A stretch of DNA of 64,000 bases, from contig NZ_FZPA01000001.1 of the NCBI RefSeq assembly GCF_900188185.1, positions 62,001-126,000 on the forward strand, given 5' to 3'. The translations under genes and the position numbers were made by a program. The notes under the pieces are model-generated. The model was not told where the DNA came from. It ran no database searches and worked only from the letters and a program-made list of their open reading frames with translations. Position 1 is the stretch's first letter. Every line of letters begins with the position of its first letter. The stretch comes from Sphingopyxis indica. Lineage in GTDB: Bacteria > Pseudomonadota > Alphaproteobacteria > Sphingomonadales > Sphingomonadaceae. This document shows positions 18,450-28,111 of the stretch, one piece after another.

Positions 18450-19667
18450 TCAGCGTATCCGCTGTCCACCCTTCCATACCGCGGTCGCGCGGCCCTGTAC
18501 CGGCATGCCGTCGAACGGGGTGTTGCCCGCCCATGCGGCCATTTTCTTGGCATCGACCTGCCACGGCGTGCCCTCGTCGATCAGGATGAGGTCGGCGTCC
18601 ATGCCCTCGGCGAGCGTCCCGGCGTCGAGGCCGAGCAGCTTCGCCGGGTTCGCGGCGAGGAGGTCGAAGAGCCGCGCGGGCGTGACGTGCCCGTCGCGCA
18701 CGAGCTGGAGCCCCATCGCGAGCAAGGTTTCGGCGCCCGCCATGCCGGGCAGCGCTTCGGCGAAGGGCAGGCGCTTGTCCTCGGGGCCGCGCGGGTCGTG
18801 GCCCGAGGCGAGGACGTCGATCGTCCCGTCGGCGATGGCGGCGAGGCAGGCGTGGCGGTCCTCCTCACTGCGCAGCGGCGGCGACAGGCGCGCAAAGGTG
18901 CGGAAATCGCCGATCGCGGTGTCGGAGAGGAAGAGATGCGCGGGCGTGATGCCGCAGGTCACGGGCAGGCCCTTCGCCTTGGCCTCGCGGATCAGGTCGA
19001 GCGCGGCGGCGGTGGTGATCTGGCGAAAGTGCAGCGGGGCGCCGGTTTCCCTGACCAGCATCAGGTCGCGCGCGACCGCCATCGCCTCGGCGATTGCCGG
19101 CGCCGAAGCAAGGCCGAGCCGCGTCGCCATCTCGCCGTCGGTCGCGACCGCGCCCGCGGTCAAGCCCTCGTCCTCGGCATGGGCGATGACGGTCAGGCCG
19201 AGCGAGGCGGCATAGACGAGCACGCGGCGCATCACGCCCGCGTCGGCGATCCGCGCGCGGCCGGTCGCGACCGCGCGCGCGCCCGACGCCTTCATCAGCC
19301 CGATTTCGGCGAGTTCCTTGCCCGCAAGGCCCTTGGTCGCGGCGGCGAGCGGGTGGACCCACAGGTCGGGCTTGCCGCCCTTCGCCGCGCGCTCGACCAT
19401 GCCCGGATGATCGAGCGGGTGGCCGCCGTCGGGCATCAGCGCCGCGCGCGTGATGCCGCCGAAGTGAAAGGCGGGCTTGTCGGTCGCGAACACGCCGAGG
19501 TCGACGATGCCGGGCGCGAGCCACTGGCCCTTCGCGTCGACGCGCTCGGCGTCCGCCGGCACGTCGGCGGGATCGCGCGCGGCGATCCTGCCATCGACCG
19601 CGAGCAGGCGGCCGGTATCGCCGCCGAGCAGGCGGGCATTCTCGACAAGGAGCGGTTTCAGTTCCAT
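18450..19667 (-). CDS. Dihydroorotase-like protein, probably non-catalytic (PyrC' type)
   Basis: A 405-residue amidohydrolase-fold protein. Active dihydroorotases have PGxxDxHxH at the end of the first strand; here residues 52-60 read PGIVDLGVF, so both zinc-binding His are lost. The later HAED region and SGHDP (in place of SDHAP) are partly kept. It starts inside the last codons of pyrB (10-base overlap). In Pseudomonas and relatives an inactive pyrC' encoded just after pyrB is needed to assemble the aspartate transcarbamoylase dodecamer, and I infer that role. A catalytic dihydroorotase should be encoded elsewhere. The ATG at 19667 gives the normal N-terminus. Confidence 0.85.
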   Translation of the reverse strand: MELKPLLVENARLLGGDTGRLLAVDGRIAARDPADVPADAERVDAKGQWLAPGIVDLGVFATDKPAFHFGGITRAALMPDGGHPLDHPGMVERAAKGGKPDLWVHPLAAATKGLAGKELAEIGLMKASGARAVATGRARIADAGVMRRVLVYAASLGLTVIAHAEDEGLTAGAVATDGEMATRLGLASAPAIAEAMAVARDLMLVRETGAPLHFRQITTAAALDLIREAKAKGLPVTCGITPAHLFLSDTAIGDFRTFARLSPPLRSEEDRHACLAAIADGTIDVLASGHDPRGPEDKRLPFAEALPGMAGAETLLAMGLQLVRDGHVTPARLFDLLAANPAKLLGLDAGTLAEGMDADLILIDEGTPWQVDAKKMAAWAGNTPFDGMPVQGRATAVWKGGQRIR

Positions 19668-20653
19668 CCCGGCACCTTCCGCGTCCGGCGGGTCAATATG
19701 TCGAGGCACGCCATGCGCACCGCGACGCCCATTTCGACCTGCTCGGTGATCGTCGAGCGCGCGGGGTCGTCGGCGACATTGCTGTCGATCTCGACCCCGC
19801 GGTTCATCGGGCCGGGGTGCATGACGATCGCGTCGGGCTTCGCCTTCGCCAGCCGCTGCGGCGTCAGGCCATAGAGCGCATGATATTCGCGCGGGCTGGG
19901 GAGATAGGCGCCGTCCATCCGTTCGTTCTGAAGGCGCAGCATCATCACGACGTCGGCGCCGTCGAGCCCCGCGTCCATGTCGGTGAAGACCCGGACGTGC
20001 ATCCGCTCCATCGCGGGCGGGATCAGCGTCGGCGGCGCGACGACGCGCACCTCGTTGCCGAGCAGGGTAAGCGCGAGGATGTTCGAGCGCGCGACGCGGC
20101 TGTGGAGCACGTCGCCGCAGATCGCGATGGTCAGTCCCTCGACCCGTCCCAGGCGGCGGCGGATGGTCAGCGCGTCGAGCAGCGCCTGCGTCGGATGCTC
20201 GTGGCGCCCGTCGCCGGCGTTGAGCACCGGGCAGTCGACCTTGTCGGCGATCAGCTGTACCGCGCCCGAGCTTTGATGGCGGATGACGATGGCATCGGCG
20301 CGCATCGCGTTGAGCGTCATCGCCGTGTCGATCAGCGTTTCGCCCTTCTTCACGCTCGATTGCGCGGCGTGCATGTTGACGACATCGGCGCCGAGCCGCT
20401 TGCCCGCGATTTCGAACGACAGCAAAGTGCGCGTCGAATTTTCGAAAAAGGCGTTGATGATCGTCAGGCCGCGCAGCGCGTCGTCATGTTTGGCGGCGCC
20501 CGCCCGGTTGAGCTCGACCCACTGTTCGGCGGCGTCGAGAATGTAGGAAATCTCCCACGGCGTGAGCTGGGCGATACCGGTCAGGTGGCGATGGCGAAAG
20601 GCATCGCCGCCGGGCGGATAGTCGCTGGCGGGTCGGATCGTTGCGCTTGTCAT
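19658..20653 (-). CDS. pyrB: Aspartate carbamoyltransferase catalytic chain
   Basis: A 331-residue enzyme of pyrimidine synthesis: carbamoyl phosphate plus aspartate gives carbamoyl aspartate. The carbamoyl phosphate loop [12 protein letters not shown] has STRT at residues 73-76; [12 protein letters not shown] and the later [10 protein letters not shown] are also characteristic. It has about 20 extra N-terminal residues relative to E. coli PyrB. The downstream dihydroorotase-like gene overlaps it by 10 bases. No pyrI is seen, which fits the pyrB-pyrC' class of aspartate transcarbamoylases. Confidence 0.96.
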   Translation of the reverse strand: MTSATIRPASDYPPGGDAFRHRHLTGIAQLTPWEISYILDAAEQWVELNRAGAAKHDDALRGLTIINAFFENSTRTLLSFEIAGKRLGADVVNMHAAQSSVKKGETLIDTAMTLNAMRADAIVIRHQSSGAVQLIADKVDCPVLNAGDGRHEHPTQALLDALTIRRRLGRVEGLTIAICGDVLHSRVARSNILALTLLGNEVRVVAPPTLIPPAMERMHVRVFTDMDAGLDGADVVMMLRLQNERMDGAYLPSPREYHALYGLTPQRLAKAKPDAIVMHPGPMNRGVEIDSNVADDPARSTITEQVEMGVAVRMACLDILTRRTRKVPGWN

Positions 20654-20697
20654 TAAAGGGCAGCGTTTAGGAGGGCGTTGCGATTTTCGCAAGTCTT

Positions 20698-20830
20698 GAT
20701 CCTCCCCGCCTGCGGGGAGGTGGCATCGCGAAGCGATGACGGAGGGGGTTATCGGCCTTCAACGTCGTGTGAGGCCGCCAGCCCCCTCCACCGCCTTCGG
20801 CGGTCCCCCTCCCCGCTTCCGGGGAGGATC
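20698..20830. repeat. Compound intergenic repeat between pyrB and ruvX
   Basis: A 133-base element made of nested hairpins: CCTCCCCGCCTGCGGGGAGG (20701-20720), CATCGCGAAGCGATG (20724-20738), ACCGCCTTCGGCGGT (20790-20804) and CCTCCCCGCTTCCGGGGAGG (20808-20827). The outer ends GATCCTCCCCG and CGGGGAGGATC are mirror images, so the whole element is itself an inverted repeat. It overlaps the ruvX stop by 2 bases. It resembles the multi-hairpin intergenic repeats common in sphingomonad genomes. Confidence 0.8.
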
Positions 20831-21287
20831 ACCGCACCATCGCGTCGATCGCGCCCTGCAGGATGAAAGCCGCGGCGGCGCTGTCGATGCGTTCGGCCCT
20901 CTTCGCGCGGCTCACGTCGGCGGCGATCATCGCGCGTTCGACCGCGGCGGTCGACCAGCGTTCGTCCCAGAGCAGCACGGGGAGGGCGAGCGGAGCGAGG
21001 TTGCGCGCGAAGGCGCGGACCGACTGCGTGCGCGGGCTGTCGCTGCCGTCCATGTTGAGCGGCAGGCCGACGACGAGCCCGGCAACCGACTGCGCGGCGA
21101 CGAGCGCTTTCAGCGCTTCGAGGTCGGCGGCGAACTTCTTGCGGAGGATCGTCTTGTCGGGGGTCGCGAAGCTCCATCCGGCATCGCACAGCGCCACCCC
21201 GATCGTCCTGGTGCCGACGTCGAGCCCGGCGAGGCGCCCGCCGTTCGGCAGCGCAGCGGCGAAGTCGGGAGCGGCGGTGGTGATCAT
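20829..21287 (-). CDS. ruvX: Putative pre-16S rRNA nuclease YqgF/RuvX
   Basis: A 152-residue RNase-H-fold protein. The metal-binding start [15 protein letters not shown] (Asp23), the middle [21 protein letters not shown] and the C-terminal [14 protein letters not shown] and [12 protein letters not shown] are the YqgF signature. The protein is implicated in 16S rRNA 5' processing. The ATG at 21287 follows GAGG (21291-21294 on the plus strand reads CCTC). The upstream neighbour on the same strand is separated by a palindromic repeat. Confidence 0.93.
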   Translation of the reverse strand: MITTAAPDFAAALPNGGRLAGLDVGTRTIGVALCDAGWSFATPDKTILRKKFAADLEALKALVAAQSVAGLVVGLPLNMDGSDSPRTQSVRAFARNLAPLALPVLLWDERWSTAAVERAMIAADVSRAKRAERIDSAAAAFILQGAIDAMVR

Positions 21288-21311
21288 TCCTCGCCTCTAA
21301 TCGCAAAAGAA

Positions 21312-21408
21312 CGTCATTGCGACCCCGGCGAAAGCCGGGGGAAGCAATCCAGAGCGGTTTACGGGCGCCCTGGATTGCCGCGTCGCCTTCGGCTCCTCGC
21401 AATGACGG
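21312..21408. repeat. Palindromic intergenic element between ruvX and DUF3089 gene
   Basis: The ends CGTCATTGCGA (21312-21322) and CGCAATGACG (to 21408) are mirror images. Inside are CCCCGGCGAAAGCCGGGG, the pair GCAATCCAGAG / CCTGGATTGC and CGCCTTCGGCTCC. The element can fold into a long branched hairpin. It belongs to a different sequence family from 20698-20830. It ends just before the DUF3089 stop codon. Confidence 0.8.
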
Positions 21409-21409
21409 G

Positions 21410-22705
21410 TCAGGTTTGGGGAGCGGTGTCCGACGCGGGCGCCGCCACCGGCGCCGCCGCCGGCGGAACCGGCGAGGGTTTCCCCTCGAAGGTGGCGAGC
21501 CGGCGCAGCGCGTCGGCGCGGACGTCGGCCCAGAAGAGGGTGATGTCGAAGACGTGGTAATTGTTGCCGGGCAGCACATAGTTCGGCGCATATTGCTTCA
21601 CCGCATCGGCTTCCCCGATCATCAGGAAGCCGCGCGCATCGTCGCATTTCGCGCCGACCTTGCCCGCGACCAGCTCGCCGCCCTTGAAGCCTTCGCGCGG
21701 CTTCAGCGTGCCGAGATTGGCCTCGGCGGGGGCTTGGGTATCGGGGACGCCGGTGATCGGGTTGGTGCAGAGCATCCGCGTGTCGCGGCGCGGGCGGCCG
21801 TCATAGCCGATCGTGCCGTCATAGGCCTGCGTCACCATCGAGGTGTCGGCGGGTTCGGCGAAGCTCGCCCAGCCGAGGATGCAGTTCGCCTGTTCGGCGG
21901 TTTCGCAGGCGGGCAGGCCGAGCGCTTCGAGGTCGGTCTCGCGGCTGATCGGCCAGCCGACGATATAGGCCGCGACGATGCGTTTCGCGAGCGGGGTGCC
22001 GGCGATGCGGTTCTTGATCAGCGTCTCGATGTGCAGCGCGCCCTGGCTGTGGCCCGCGAGGATGATCGGCTTGTTCTTCGGCTGGGCGGCGAGGAAGGCG
22101 TCGAATGCCTGTTCGACGTCGCGATAGGCGGCGTCGATCGCCTTGCCTGCGGTGACGCGGTCTTCGGCGAGGAAGGCGCCGAGCGTCGCCTGGCGATAGC
22201 GCGGCGCCCAGACCTCGCCCGCATCGGCGAAGGCGCTCGCCATGCCGCGCATGAACAGGCCCGCGCGGTAATTGGCGTCGGCGTCGTCGAGCGGCGCGTT
22301 CCAGCTCGATTTGCTGTAATAGCTCGTCGGGTGGACGAAAAAGACAGCCGCGTCGCCCTTTTTTACGGCCGATGTTGCAAGCAGGCGTTCGGCGGCGTTT
22401 GCGGGCGGGATGAGCTGGTCGCGTGATTGCGCCGCGGCGCTGTCGGGCGGCGGCGCGGGCGCGTCGGCGACGACGGGGCGCCAGTCCGACGGATTATCCT
22501 CCATCCCCGGCCGCGCGAGCCACATGCCCGCTTCGTCATAGGCGTTGGGCGCGATCGCTTCCTGCGGTTCGAACTCGGCGCTGGGGACGAAGGCGACGCG
22601 GCCGAACCAGCCTGGATTGAGCTGATAGGCGACACCGAAACCGAGGACGATCAGGATGATTGCGGCGACGAGGTAAAGAAACTTGCGGGCCAAGGGGCGC
22701 TCCAT
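21410..22705 (-). CDS. DUF3089 alpha/beta-hydrolase-like protein
   Basis: 431 residues with an N-terminal membrane segment or uncleaved signal (about 9-28), so it is probably periplasmic or membrane-anchored. FFVHPTSYYSKSSWNAPLDD, YRQATLGAF and the nucleophile elbow ILAGHSQGALH (Ser220) match DUF3089, an alpha/beta-hydrolase family of unknown substrate common in sphingomonads. The tail after about residue 405 is Pro/Ala-rich. It is divergent from the DUF4153 gene, with 63 bases between starts. Confidence 0.85.
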   Translation of the reverse strand: MERPLARKFLYLVAAIILIVLGFGVAYQLNPGWFGRVAFVPSAEFEPQEAIAPNAYDEAGMWLARPGMEDNPSDWRPVVADAPAPPPDSAAAQSRDQLIPPANAAERLLATSAVKKGDAAVFFVHPTSYYSKSSWNAPLDDADANYRAGLFMRGMASAFADAGEVWAPRYRQATLGAFLAEDRVTAGKAIDAAYRDVEQAFDAFLAAQPKNKPIILAGHSQGALHIETLIKNRIAGTPLAKRIVAAYIVGWPISRETDLEALGLPACETAEQANCILGWASFAEPADTSMVTQAYDGTIGYDGRPRRDTRMLCTNPITGVPDTQAPAEANLGTLKPREGFKGGELVAGKVGAKCDDARGFLMIGEADAVKQYAPNYVLPGNNYHVFDITLFWADVRADALRRLATFEGKPSPVPPAAAPVAAPASDTAPQT

Positions 22706-22768
22706 GGGCGGGACGGCGTCGCGCTATCTGGCTTGCGCGCGCGCATGAAACAAGCCCAGATGTGGGGC

Positions 22769-24550
22769 ATGACCGATGCACCTGCAACTCCGCCCGCCCC
22801 CGAGTCGCCCCGTTCCGTCCCTGCACGCCCCGTGTCGGCACGGCTCGACGCCGCCGACGCGCCCTGGCCGCTGCGCCCCTGGATCATGGCGGCGATCTGC
22901 GCCGTTGCGGGGCTGATCTTTCACCATCTGATCGACCGCGCCTGGGACGCGCCCGACGCGCCGGGGCGCAATGCGCTCGCCGCTTTCGTTGCCGTCGCGA
23001 CGATCGTCTTCGTGCTGGGGGTCGAGCTGCGCCGCTGGCACTGGGCCGCGGGCTTCGCCTTGCTGTGGGGGGCGGTGATCGGGCTCATCACCTGGCATTC
23101 GGCGGGTTACAACGCAAGCCATTCGCCGGTCGAATGGTCCTTCTGGTCGGGCATCCTCGCGGTGCTCGTCGCGACCCCGCTGTTCCAGACGCGGCGTGAC
23201 GTCGCGCCCGACTGGCGCTTCTGGACGCTGTGGCGGATGCCCTATGCGCGGCTGCACGATCATGCGTGGACCGACGCGGTGATCGGCGCGGCGGCGCTCG
23301 CCTTCGTCGGCGTGACCTTCCTGCTCACCGTGCTGATCGGCGAAATGTTCCACCTGATCGGCATCGAGGTGATCCGCGACCTTTTGAACGACGAATGGTT
23401 CGGATGGATGCTTGCGGGCGCGGCGTTCGGGGGCGCGGTCGGGCTGCTGCGCGAACGCGACAGGCTCGTAGCGACCTTGCAGCGGCTGGTGATGACCGTG
23501 CTCGCGGTGCTCGCGCCGGTGCTCGCCGTGGCGCTGATCCTCTTCCTCCTGTCGCTGCTCGGCACCGGCCTCCAAAAGCTGTGGGACGCGGGTTTTTCGA
23601 CCGCGGGCCTGATGCTCGGGGTTGCGGCCTTTGCGGTGCTGCTCGCCAATGCGGTGATCGGCAATGGCGCCGAGGACCGGTCGGGAAGCCGCGCGCTGCA
23701 CGGCGCGGCGGCGGTGCTTGCGGTGGCGGTGCTGCCGCTCGCGATCATCGCCGCGGTGTCGATGGGGCTCAGGATCGGGCAATATGGCTGGACGCCCGAG
23801 CGCATCTGGGGCGTGATCGCGGTCGCGGTGGCGCTCGCTTATGGGGTGTCGGGGCTGTGGGCGGTCGCGAAGGGGCGGGAGGCATTCGACGACCGGCTGC
23901 GCCCGCTGCAACAGAAGCTCGCGATCGGGCTGATGCTGCTCGCGGCTTTCCTCGCGCTGCCGATCCTCGATTTCGGTGCGATTTCGGCACGCGATCAGCT
24001 GGCGCGGCTGAAGTCGGGGGCGGTGACGGAAGAAAAATTCGACTGGGCGGCGATGGCGTTCGATTTCGGTCCGGCGGGGCGTGCGGGGCTGAAGGCGCTC
24101 GCGAATTCGCCGGGGGCCGCGCGCGCCGACAAGGCGAAGGCCGCATTGCAGGCGAAAAATCGCTGGGATCTGACCGGGCCGCGCGGCCCCGTGCTGCTCA
24201 AACCCTTTGCCGAGCGGCTGCGCGTCGTCCCGCAGGGGCAGGCTTTGCCGCCCGAGGCGCTGAAAGCGATCGAGAGCGGCTATATGTGCCGCCGCGTCGC
24301 GGCCTGCGTCGCCGTCCGGCTCGGCGAGGGCCGGATCGGGGTGCTGGGGCAGGACGAACCCGGCGCGGCGGTCGATTCCTATATCCTCGTCCGCGGCGAC
24401 AAGGGGGATTGGCGACAGGATGACGGGGTCTTTCCCAAGTCCGCCGACCGGCCGGGCGTCGACTTGTCCAAGGCCCGGATCGACGTCGAGACGGTCGCGC
24501 GCCGCCGGATCACCGTCGACGGAGTGCCCGAATCGGCGCCTTTCGAATAG
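22769..24550 (+). CDS. DUF4153 integral membrane protein
   Basis: About 593 residues, with some ten hydrophobic helices in residues 30-420 and a soluble C-terminal part of about 170 residues. The layout, with GEMFHLIGIEVIRDLLNDEWFGW and the charged loop RERDRLVATLQRLVMTVLAVLAP split by helices, fits the DUF4153 family of unknown function. ATG codons in frame also occur at 22745 and 22760; I took 22769, which starts the hydrophilic Pro-rich N-terminus. It lies 66 bases before gatC on the same strand; a functional link is not evident. Confidence 0.75.
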   Translation: MTDAPATPPAPESPRSVPARPVSARLDAADAPWPLRPWIMAAICAVAGLIFHHLIDRAWDAPDAPGRNALAAFVAVATIVFVLGVELRRWHWAAGFALLWGAVIGLITWHSAGYNASHSPVEWSFWSGILAVLVATPLFQTRRDVAPDWRFWTLWRMPYARLHDHAWTDAVIGAAALAFVGVTFLLTVLIGEMFHLIGIEVIRDLLNDEWFGWMLAGAAFGGAVGLLRERDRLVATLQRLVMTVLAVLAPVLAVALILFLLSLLGTGLQKLWDAGFSTAGLMLGVAAFAVLLANAVIGNGAEDRSGSRALHGAAAVLAVAVLPLAIIAAVSMGLRIGQYGWTPERIWGVIAVAVALAYGVSGLWAVAKGREAFDDRLRPLQQKLAIGLMLLAAFLALPILDFGAISARDQLARLKSGAVTEEKFDWAAMAFDFGPAGRAGLKALANSPGAARADKAKAALQAKNRWDLTGPRGPVLLKPFAERLRVVPQGQALPPEALKAIESGYMCRRVAACVAVRLGEGRIGVLGQDEPGAAVDSYILVRGDKGDWRQDDGVFPKSADRPGVDLSKARIDVETVARRRITVDGVPESAPFE

Positions 24551-24616
24551 CGCGCGCTTGATGGACGCGGGGCGGGGTGCTAGCGGCGCGGCGTCTCCCG
24601 CAAAGGCAGGATAAGA

Positions 24617-24919
24617 ATGACAATCGATCAGGCAACGGTACGGAAAATCGCGTCGCTGGCGCGCATCGCGATCAGCGATGCGGAAGCCGACGGACTCGCA
24701 GGCGAACTCAACAACATCCTCGGCTGGGTCGAACAACTCGGCGAGGTCGATGTGAGCGGGGTCGAGCCGATGACCGCGGTGATCCCGAACCAGCTGCGGC
24801 TGCGCGACGATGTGATCGACGCCGATCCGCTGACCGGCGGCAATCGCCGCGACGATATTCTCGCCAACGCGCCCGAGCCGCAGCATGGGTTCTTTGGCGT
24901 GCCGAAGGTGATCGAATGA
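24617..24919 (+). CDS. gatC: Asp-tRNA(Asn)/Glu-tRNA(Gln) amidotransferase subunit C
   Basis: 100 residues, the small GatC subunit that wraps around GatA and stabilises the GatCAB complex. [39 protein letters not shown] and the C-terminal DDVIDAD and FFGVPKVIE are typical. It is the first of gatC-gatA-gatB. The gap to gatA (103 bases) is filled by a repeat, longer than usual for this operon. Confidence 0.95.
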   Translation: MTIDQATVRKIASLARIAISDAEADGLAGELNNILGWVEQLGEVDVSGVEPMTAVIPNQLRLRDDVIDADPLTGGNRRDDILANAPEPQHGFFGVPKVIE

Positions 24920-24942
24920 GGAGCGTAGCGGATCATTCGATC

Positions 24943-25005
24943 ATCCCCGCGAAGGCGGGGATCCATCACGACGCGTCTGGAGATGGGCCCCTGCCTTCGC
25001 AGGGG
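24943..25005. repeat. Two palindromes between gatC and gatA
   Basis: ATCCCCGCGAAGGCGGGGAT (24943-24962) and CCCCTGCCTTCGCAGGGG (24988-25005) are both hairpins with GAAGG or CTTC centres, separated by 25 bases. The same GCCTTCGC-centred unit recurs between gatA and gatB. They would form two hairpins in the operon mRNA just before the gatA ribosome-binding region. Confidence 0.8.
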
Positions 25006-25022
25006 CACGAGGTTTTTGAAGT

Positions 25023-26519
25023 ATGACCGACCTTACGAATCTAACGGTAGCCCAGATCCGCGACGGCCACCGCGCGGGCGATTTTTCGGCCGTCGAGGTT
25101 GCCGAAGCGTTCAGCGCCAATGTTGCGGGCGCCAAGGCGCTCAACGCCTTCATCGTCGAGACGCCCGACCATGCGCTCGCGGCGGCGAAGGCGGCCGACG
25201 CCGACCGCGCGGCGGGGACGCTGAAGCCGCTGTCGGGCGTGCCGATCGGGATGAAGGATCTGTTCTGCACCAACGGCGTCCAGACGACCGCCGCGAGCCA
25301 TATGCTCGAAGGCTTCGTGCCGCGCTATGAATCGACCGTTTCGCAGAAATTGTGGGACGCGGGCGCGGGGATGCTGGGCAAGCTCAATCTCGACCAGTTC
25401 GCAATGGGCTCGTCGAACGAGACGAGCTATTTCGGCAACGTCATCTCGCCGTGGAAGCGCAACGACGGCGGCCCAAATCTTAAAGAGAGGGCGGCGCTCG
25501 CGCCCGGCGGCTCCTCGGGCGGCTCGTCGGCGGCGATCGCGGCGCGGCTGTGCCCCGCGGCGACGGGGACCGACACCGGCGGCTCGATCCGCCAGCCCGC
25601 TGCCTTCACCGGCATTTCGGGGATCAAGCCGACCTATGGCCGCTGCTCGCGCTGGGGCATCGTCGCCTTCGCCAGCTCGCTCGACCAGGCGGGACCGATG
25701 GCGCGGACGGTGCAGGACTGCGCGATCCTGCTCGAAAATATGGCGGGCTTCGATCCCAAGGATGCGACCAGCCTCGACATGGCCGTGCCCAATTGGGAAG
25801 CGGCCTTGTCGAGTGACCTTGCGGGGAAGACGGTCGGCATTCCCAGGGAATATCGCCTCAAAGGCATCGACCCCGACATCGACGCGATGTGGGACGCCGG
25901 GATCGCGATGCTCAAGGATGCGGGGGCCGAGGTCGTGGAGATCAGCCTGCCGCACACCAAATATGCGCTGCCCGCTTATTATATCATCGCGCCGGCGGAG
26001 GCATCGTCGAACCTCGCGCGCTACGACGGCGTGCGCTACGGCCTTCGCGATCTGCCGCAGGGCGCGGGCTTGCAGGACATGTACGCCGCGACGCGCGCCG
26101 ACGGCTTCGGGCCGGAGGTCAAGCGCCGCATCATGATCGGCACCTATGTGCTGTCGGCGGGCTTCTACGACGCCTATTACACGCAGGCGCAAAAGGTGCG
26201 GACGCTGATCTCGCGCGATTTTACGGCCGCGTTCGGGACGTGCGACGTGATCCTCGCCCCGACCGCGCCGTCGGCGGCGTTCGGGCTCGGCGAAAAGACG
26301 TCCGATCCGCTGGCGATGTATCTGAACGACGTGTTCGCGGTGCCCGCGAGCCTCGCGGGCCTGCCCGCGATGTCGGTCCCCGCGGCGCTGAACCGCGAAG
26401 GGCTGCCGCTGGGCTTGCAGATCATCGGCAAGGCCTTCGACGAGCAGGGCGTGCTGAACGCGGGGCTGGCGATCGAGGAACGCGCGGGCTTTACGGCGCG
26501 GGCGGAGAAGTGGTGGTAA
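25023..26519 (+). CDS. gatA: Asp-tRNA(Asn)/Glu-tRNA(Gln) amidotransferase subunit A
   Basis: A 498-residue amidase-signature enzyme that frees ammonia from glutamine for GatB. The catalytic Lys78 is in [10 protein letters not shown]; the Ser-rich stretch [10 protein letters not shown] gives cis-Ser164 and [11 protein letters not shown] gives the nucleophile Ser188, matching the family spacing. Sphingomonads are expected to make Gln-tRNA and/or Asn-tRNA by this indirect route. It is flanked on both sides by intergenic palindromes. Confidence 0.97.
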   Translation: MTDLTNLTVAQIRDGHRAGDFSAVEVAEAFSANVAGAKALNAFIVETPDHALAAAKAADADRAAGTLKPLSGVPIGMKDLFCTNGVQTTAASHMLEGFVPRYESTVSQKLWDAGAGMLGKLNLDQFAMGSSNETSYFGNVISPWKRNDGGPNLKERAALAPGGSSGGSSAAIAARLCPAATGTDTGGSIRQPAAFTGISGIKPTYGRCSRWGIVAFASSLDQAGPMARTVQDCAILLENMAGFDPKDATSLDMAVPNWEAALSSDLAGKTVGIPREYRLKGIDPDIDAMWDAGIAMLKDAGAEVVEISLPHTKYALPAYYIIAPAEASSNLARYDGVRYGLRDLPQGAGLQDMYAATRADGFGPEVKRRIMIGTYVLSAGFYDAYYTQAQKVRTLISRDFTAAFGTCDVILAPTAPSAAFGLGEKTSDPLAMYLNDVFAVPASLAGLPAMSVPAALNREGLPLGLQIIGKAFDEQGVLNAGLAIEERAGFTARAEKWW

Positions 26520-26530
26520 TTCAACCGCGT

Positions 26531-26610
26531 GCCCCTGCGAAGGCAGGGGCCCATCTCCGGATGGTGCAAGGTTGAAGCGGCGGGTGATGGGTCCCTGCCT
26601 TCGCAGGGAC
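26531..26610. repeat. Two palindromes between gatA and gatB
   Basis: GCCCCTGCGAAGGCAGGGGC (26531-26550) and GTCCCTGCCTTCGCAGGGAC (26591-26610) are perfect or near-perfect hairpins, 40 bases apart. They also pair with each other as inverted copies. They belong to the same family as 24943-25005, so all three gat cistrons are separated by the same kind of element. The gatB ribosome-binding site (AAAGGAAG) lies just after the second one. Confidence 0.8.
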
Positions 26611-26626
26611 ACAAAGGAAGTAAGAG

Positions 26627-28093
26627 ATGTCTGATTATCGCATCAAGGGCGAAACCGGCGAGTGGGAGGTCGTGATCGGCCTTGAGGTCCATGCGCAGGT
26701 CACCTCCAACGCCAAGCTGTTCTCGGGCGCCGCGACGGCGTTCGGGGCCGAGCCGAACACGCAGGTGTCGCTGGTCGACGCCGCGATGCCGGGGATGCTG
26801 CCCGTGCCGAACCGCGAATGCATCCGGCAGGCGGTGCGCACCGGCATGGCGATCGAGGCCCAGATCAACAAATGGTCGCGCTTCGACCGCAAGAATTATT
26901 TCTACGCCGACCTGCCGCAGGGCTATCAGATTTCGCAGCTCTATCATCCGCTCGTCGGCGAAGGCTCGCTGCATATCGAGGCCGACGAAAAGGCCGGCAT
27001 CGCTGCCGACAAGGTGATCGGGATCGAGCGTATCCATGTCGAACAGGACGCCGGCAAGCTGATGCACGACCAGCATCCGACGATGTCCTATGTCGACCTC
27101 AACCGCTCGGGCGTCGCGCTGATGGAAATCGTGTCGAAGCCCGACATGCGCTCGCCCGCCGAAGCCGGCGCCTATGTCCGCAAGCTGCGGTCGATCCTGC
27201 GCTATGTCGGCTCGTGCGACGGCAATATGGAGGAAGGCTCGATGCGCGCCGACGTCAACGTCAGCGTCCGCAAGCCCGGCGACCCCTTCGGCACGCGCAC
27301 CGAGACGAAGAACGTCAATTCGGTGCGCTTCGTCATGCAGACGATCGAATATGAGGCGAAGCGCCAGGTAGAGCTGCTGGAGAGCGGCGGCACGGTCGAC
27401 CAGGAAACGCGGCTGTTCAACCCCGACACCGGGACGACGCGCACGATGCGGTCGAAGGAAGACGCGCACGACTATCGCTATTTTCCCGACCCCGACCTGC
27501 TGCCGCTCGAACTCGACGATGCCTTTCTCGCCGAGTGCCGCGAGTCCTTGCCCGAACTGCCCGACGCCAAGCGCGCGCGTTACGAAGCGGCGGGGATTTC
27601 GGCCTATAACGCCGGGGTGCTAACCGCCGAGGTCGAAAGCGCGCGCTGGTTCGACGCGCTGCTCGAAACCGGCGCCGAGCCCAAGGCGGCGGCGAATTGG
27701 GTGACGAGCGAACTGTTCGGTGCCTTGAACCGGCTCGGCAAGGACATCGCCGACTGCCCGGTGACCCCGGCGCAGGCGGGTGAACTGCTCGGCCTCGTCG
27801 CCGACGGCACGATTTCGGGCAGCATCGCGAAGCAGGTGTTCGAGATCATGCTCGAAACCGGCGACGGCGCCGCGGCGATCGTCGAGCGCGAAGGCCTCAA
27901 GCAGACGAGCGACACCGGCGCGATCGAGGCGGTGATCGCCGAGGTGCTGGCGAAGAATCCCGGCCAGCTCGAACAATATCGCGGCGGCAAGGAAGCGCTG
28001 TTCGGCTTCTTCGTCGGCCAGACGATGAAGGCGATGCAGGGCAAGGCGAACCCGCAGGTCGTGAACGAACTGCTGAAGAAGGCGCTGGGCTGA
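26627..28093 (+). CDS. gatB: Asp-tRNA(Asn)/Glu-tRNA(Gln) amidotransferase subunit B
   Basis: 488 residues. GatB phosphorylates the misacylated Glu- or Asp-tRNA and transfers ammonia to it. [45 protein letters not shown] and [23 protein letters not shown] are hallmark segments. The C-terminal YqeY-like tail domain ends at about [14 protein letters not shown]. The length is normal for the family. Last gene of the gat cluster; the convergent gene begins 19 bases later. Confidence 0.97.
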   Translation: MSDYRIKGETGEWEVVIGLEVHAQVTSNAKLFSGAATAFGAEPNTQVSLVDAAMPGMLPVPNRECIRQAVRTGMAIEAQINKWSRFDRKNYFYADLPQGYQISQLYHPLVGEGSLHIEADEKAGIAADKVIGIERIHVEQDAGKLMHDQHPTMSYVDLNRSGVALMEIVSKPDMRSPAEAGAYVRKLRSILRYVGSCDGNMEEGSMRADVNVSVRKPGDPFGTRTETKNVNSVRFVMQTIEYEAKRQVELLESGGTVDQETRLFNPDTGTTRTMRSKEDAHDYRYFPDPDLLPLELDDAFLAECRESLPELPDAKRARYEAAGISAYNAGVLTAEVESARWFDALLETGAEPKAAANWVTSELFGALNRLGKDIADCPVTPAQAGELLGLVADGTISGSIAKQVFEIMLETGDGAAAIVEREGLKQTSDTGAIEAVIAEVLAKNPGQLEQYRGGKEALFGFFVGQTMKAMQGKANPQVVNELLKKALG

Positions 28094-28111
28094 GGCGGCG
28101 GGCGAGCGGCG

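Noticed and set aside
22724..24886. A 720-codon antisense frame across the DUF4153 gene
   Set aside because: Arg/His-rich composition typical of a shadow frame; the plus strand has consistent membrane helices.
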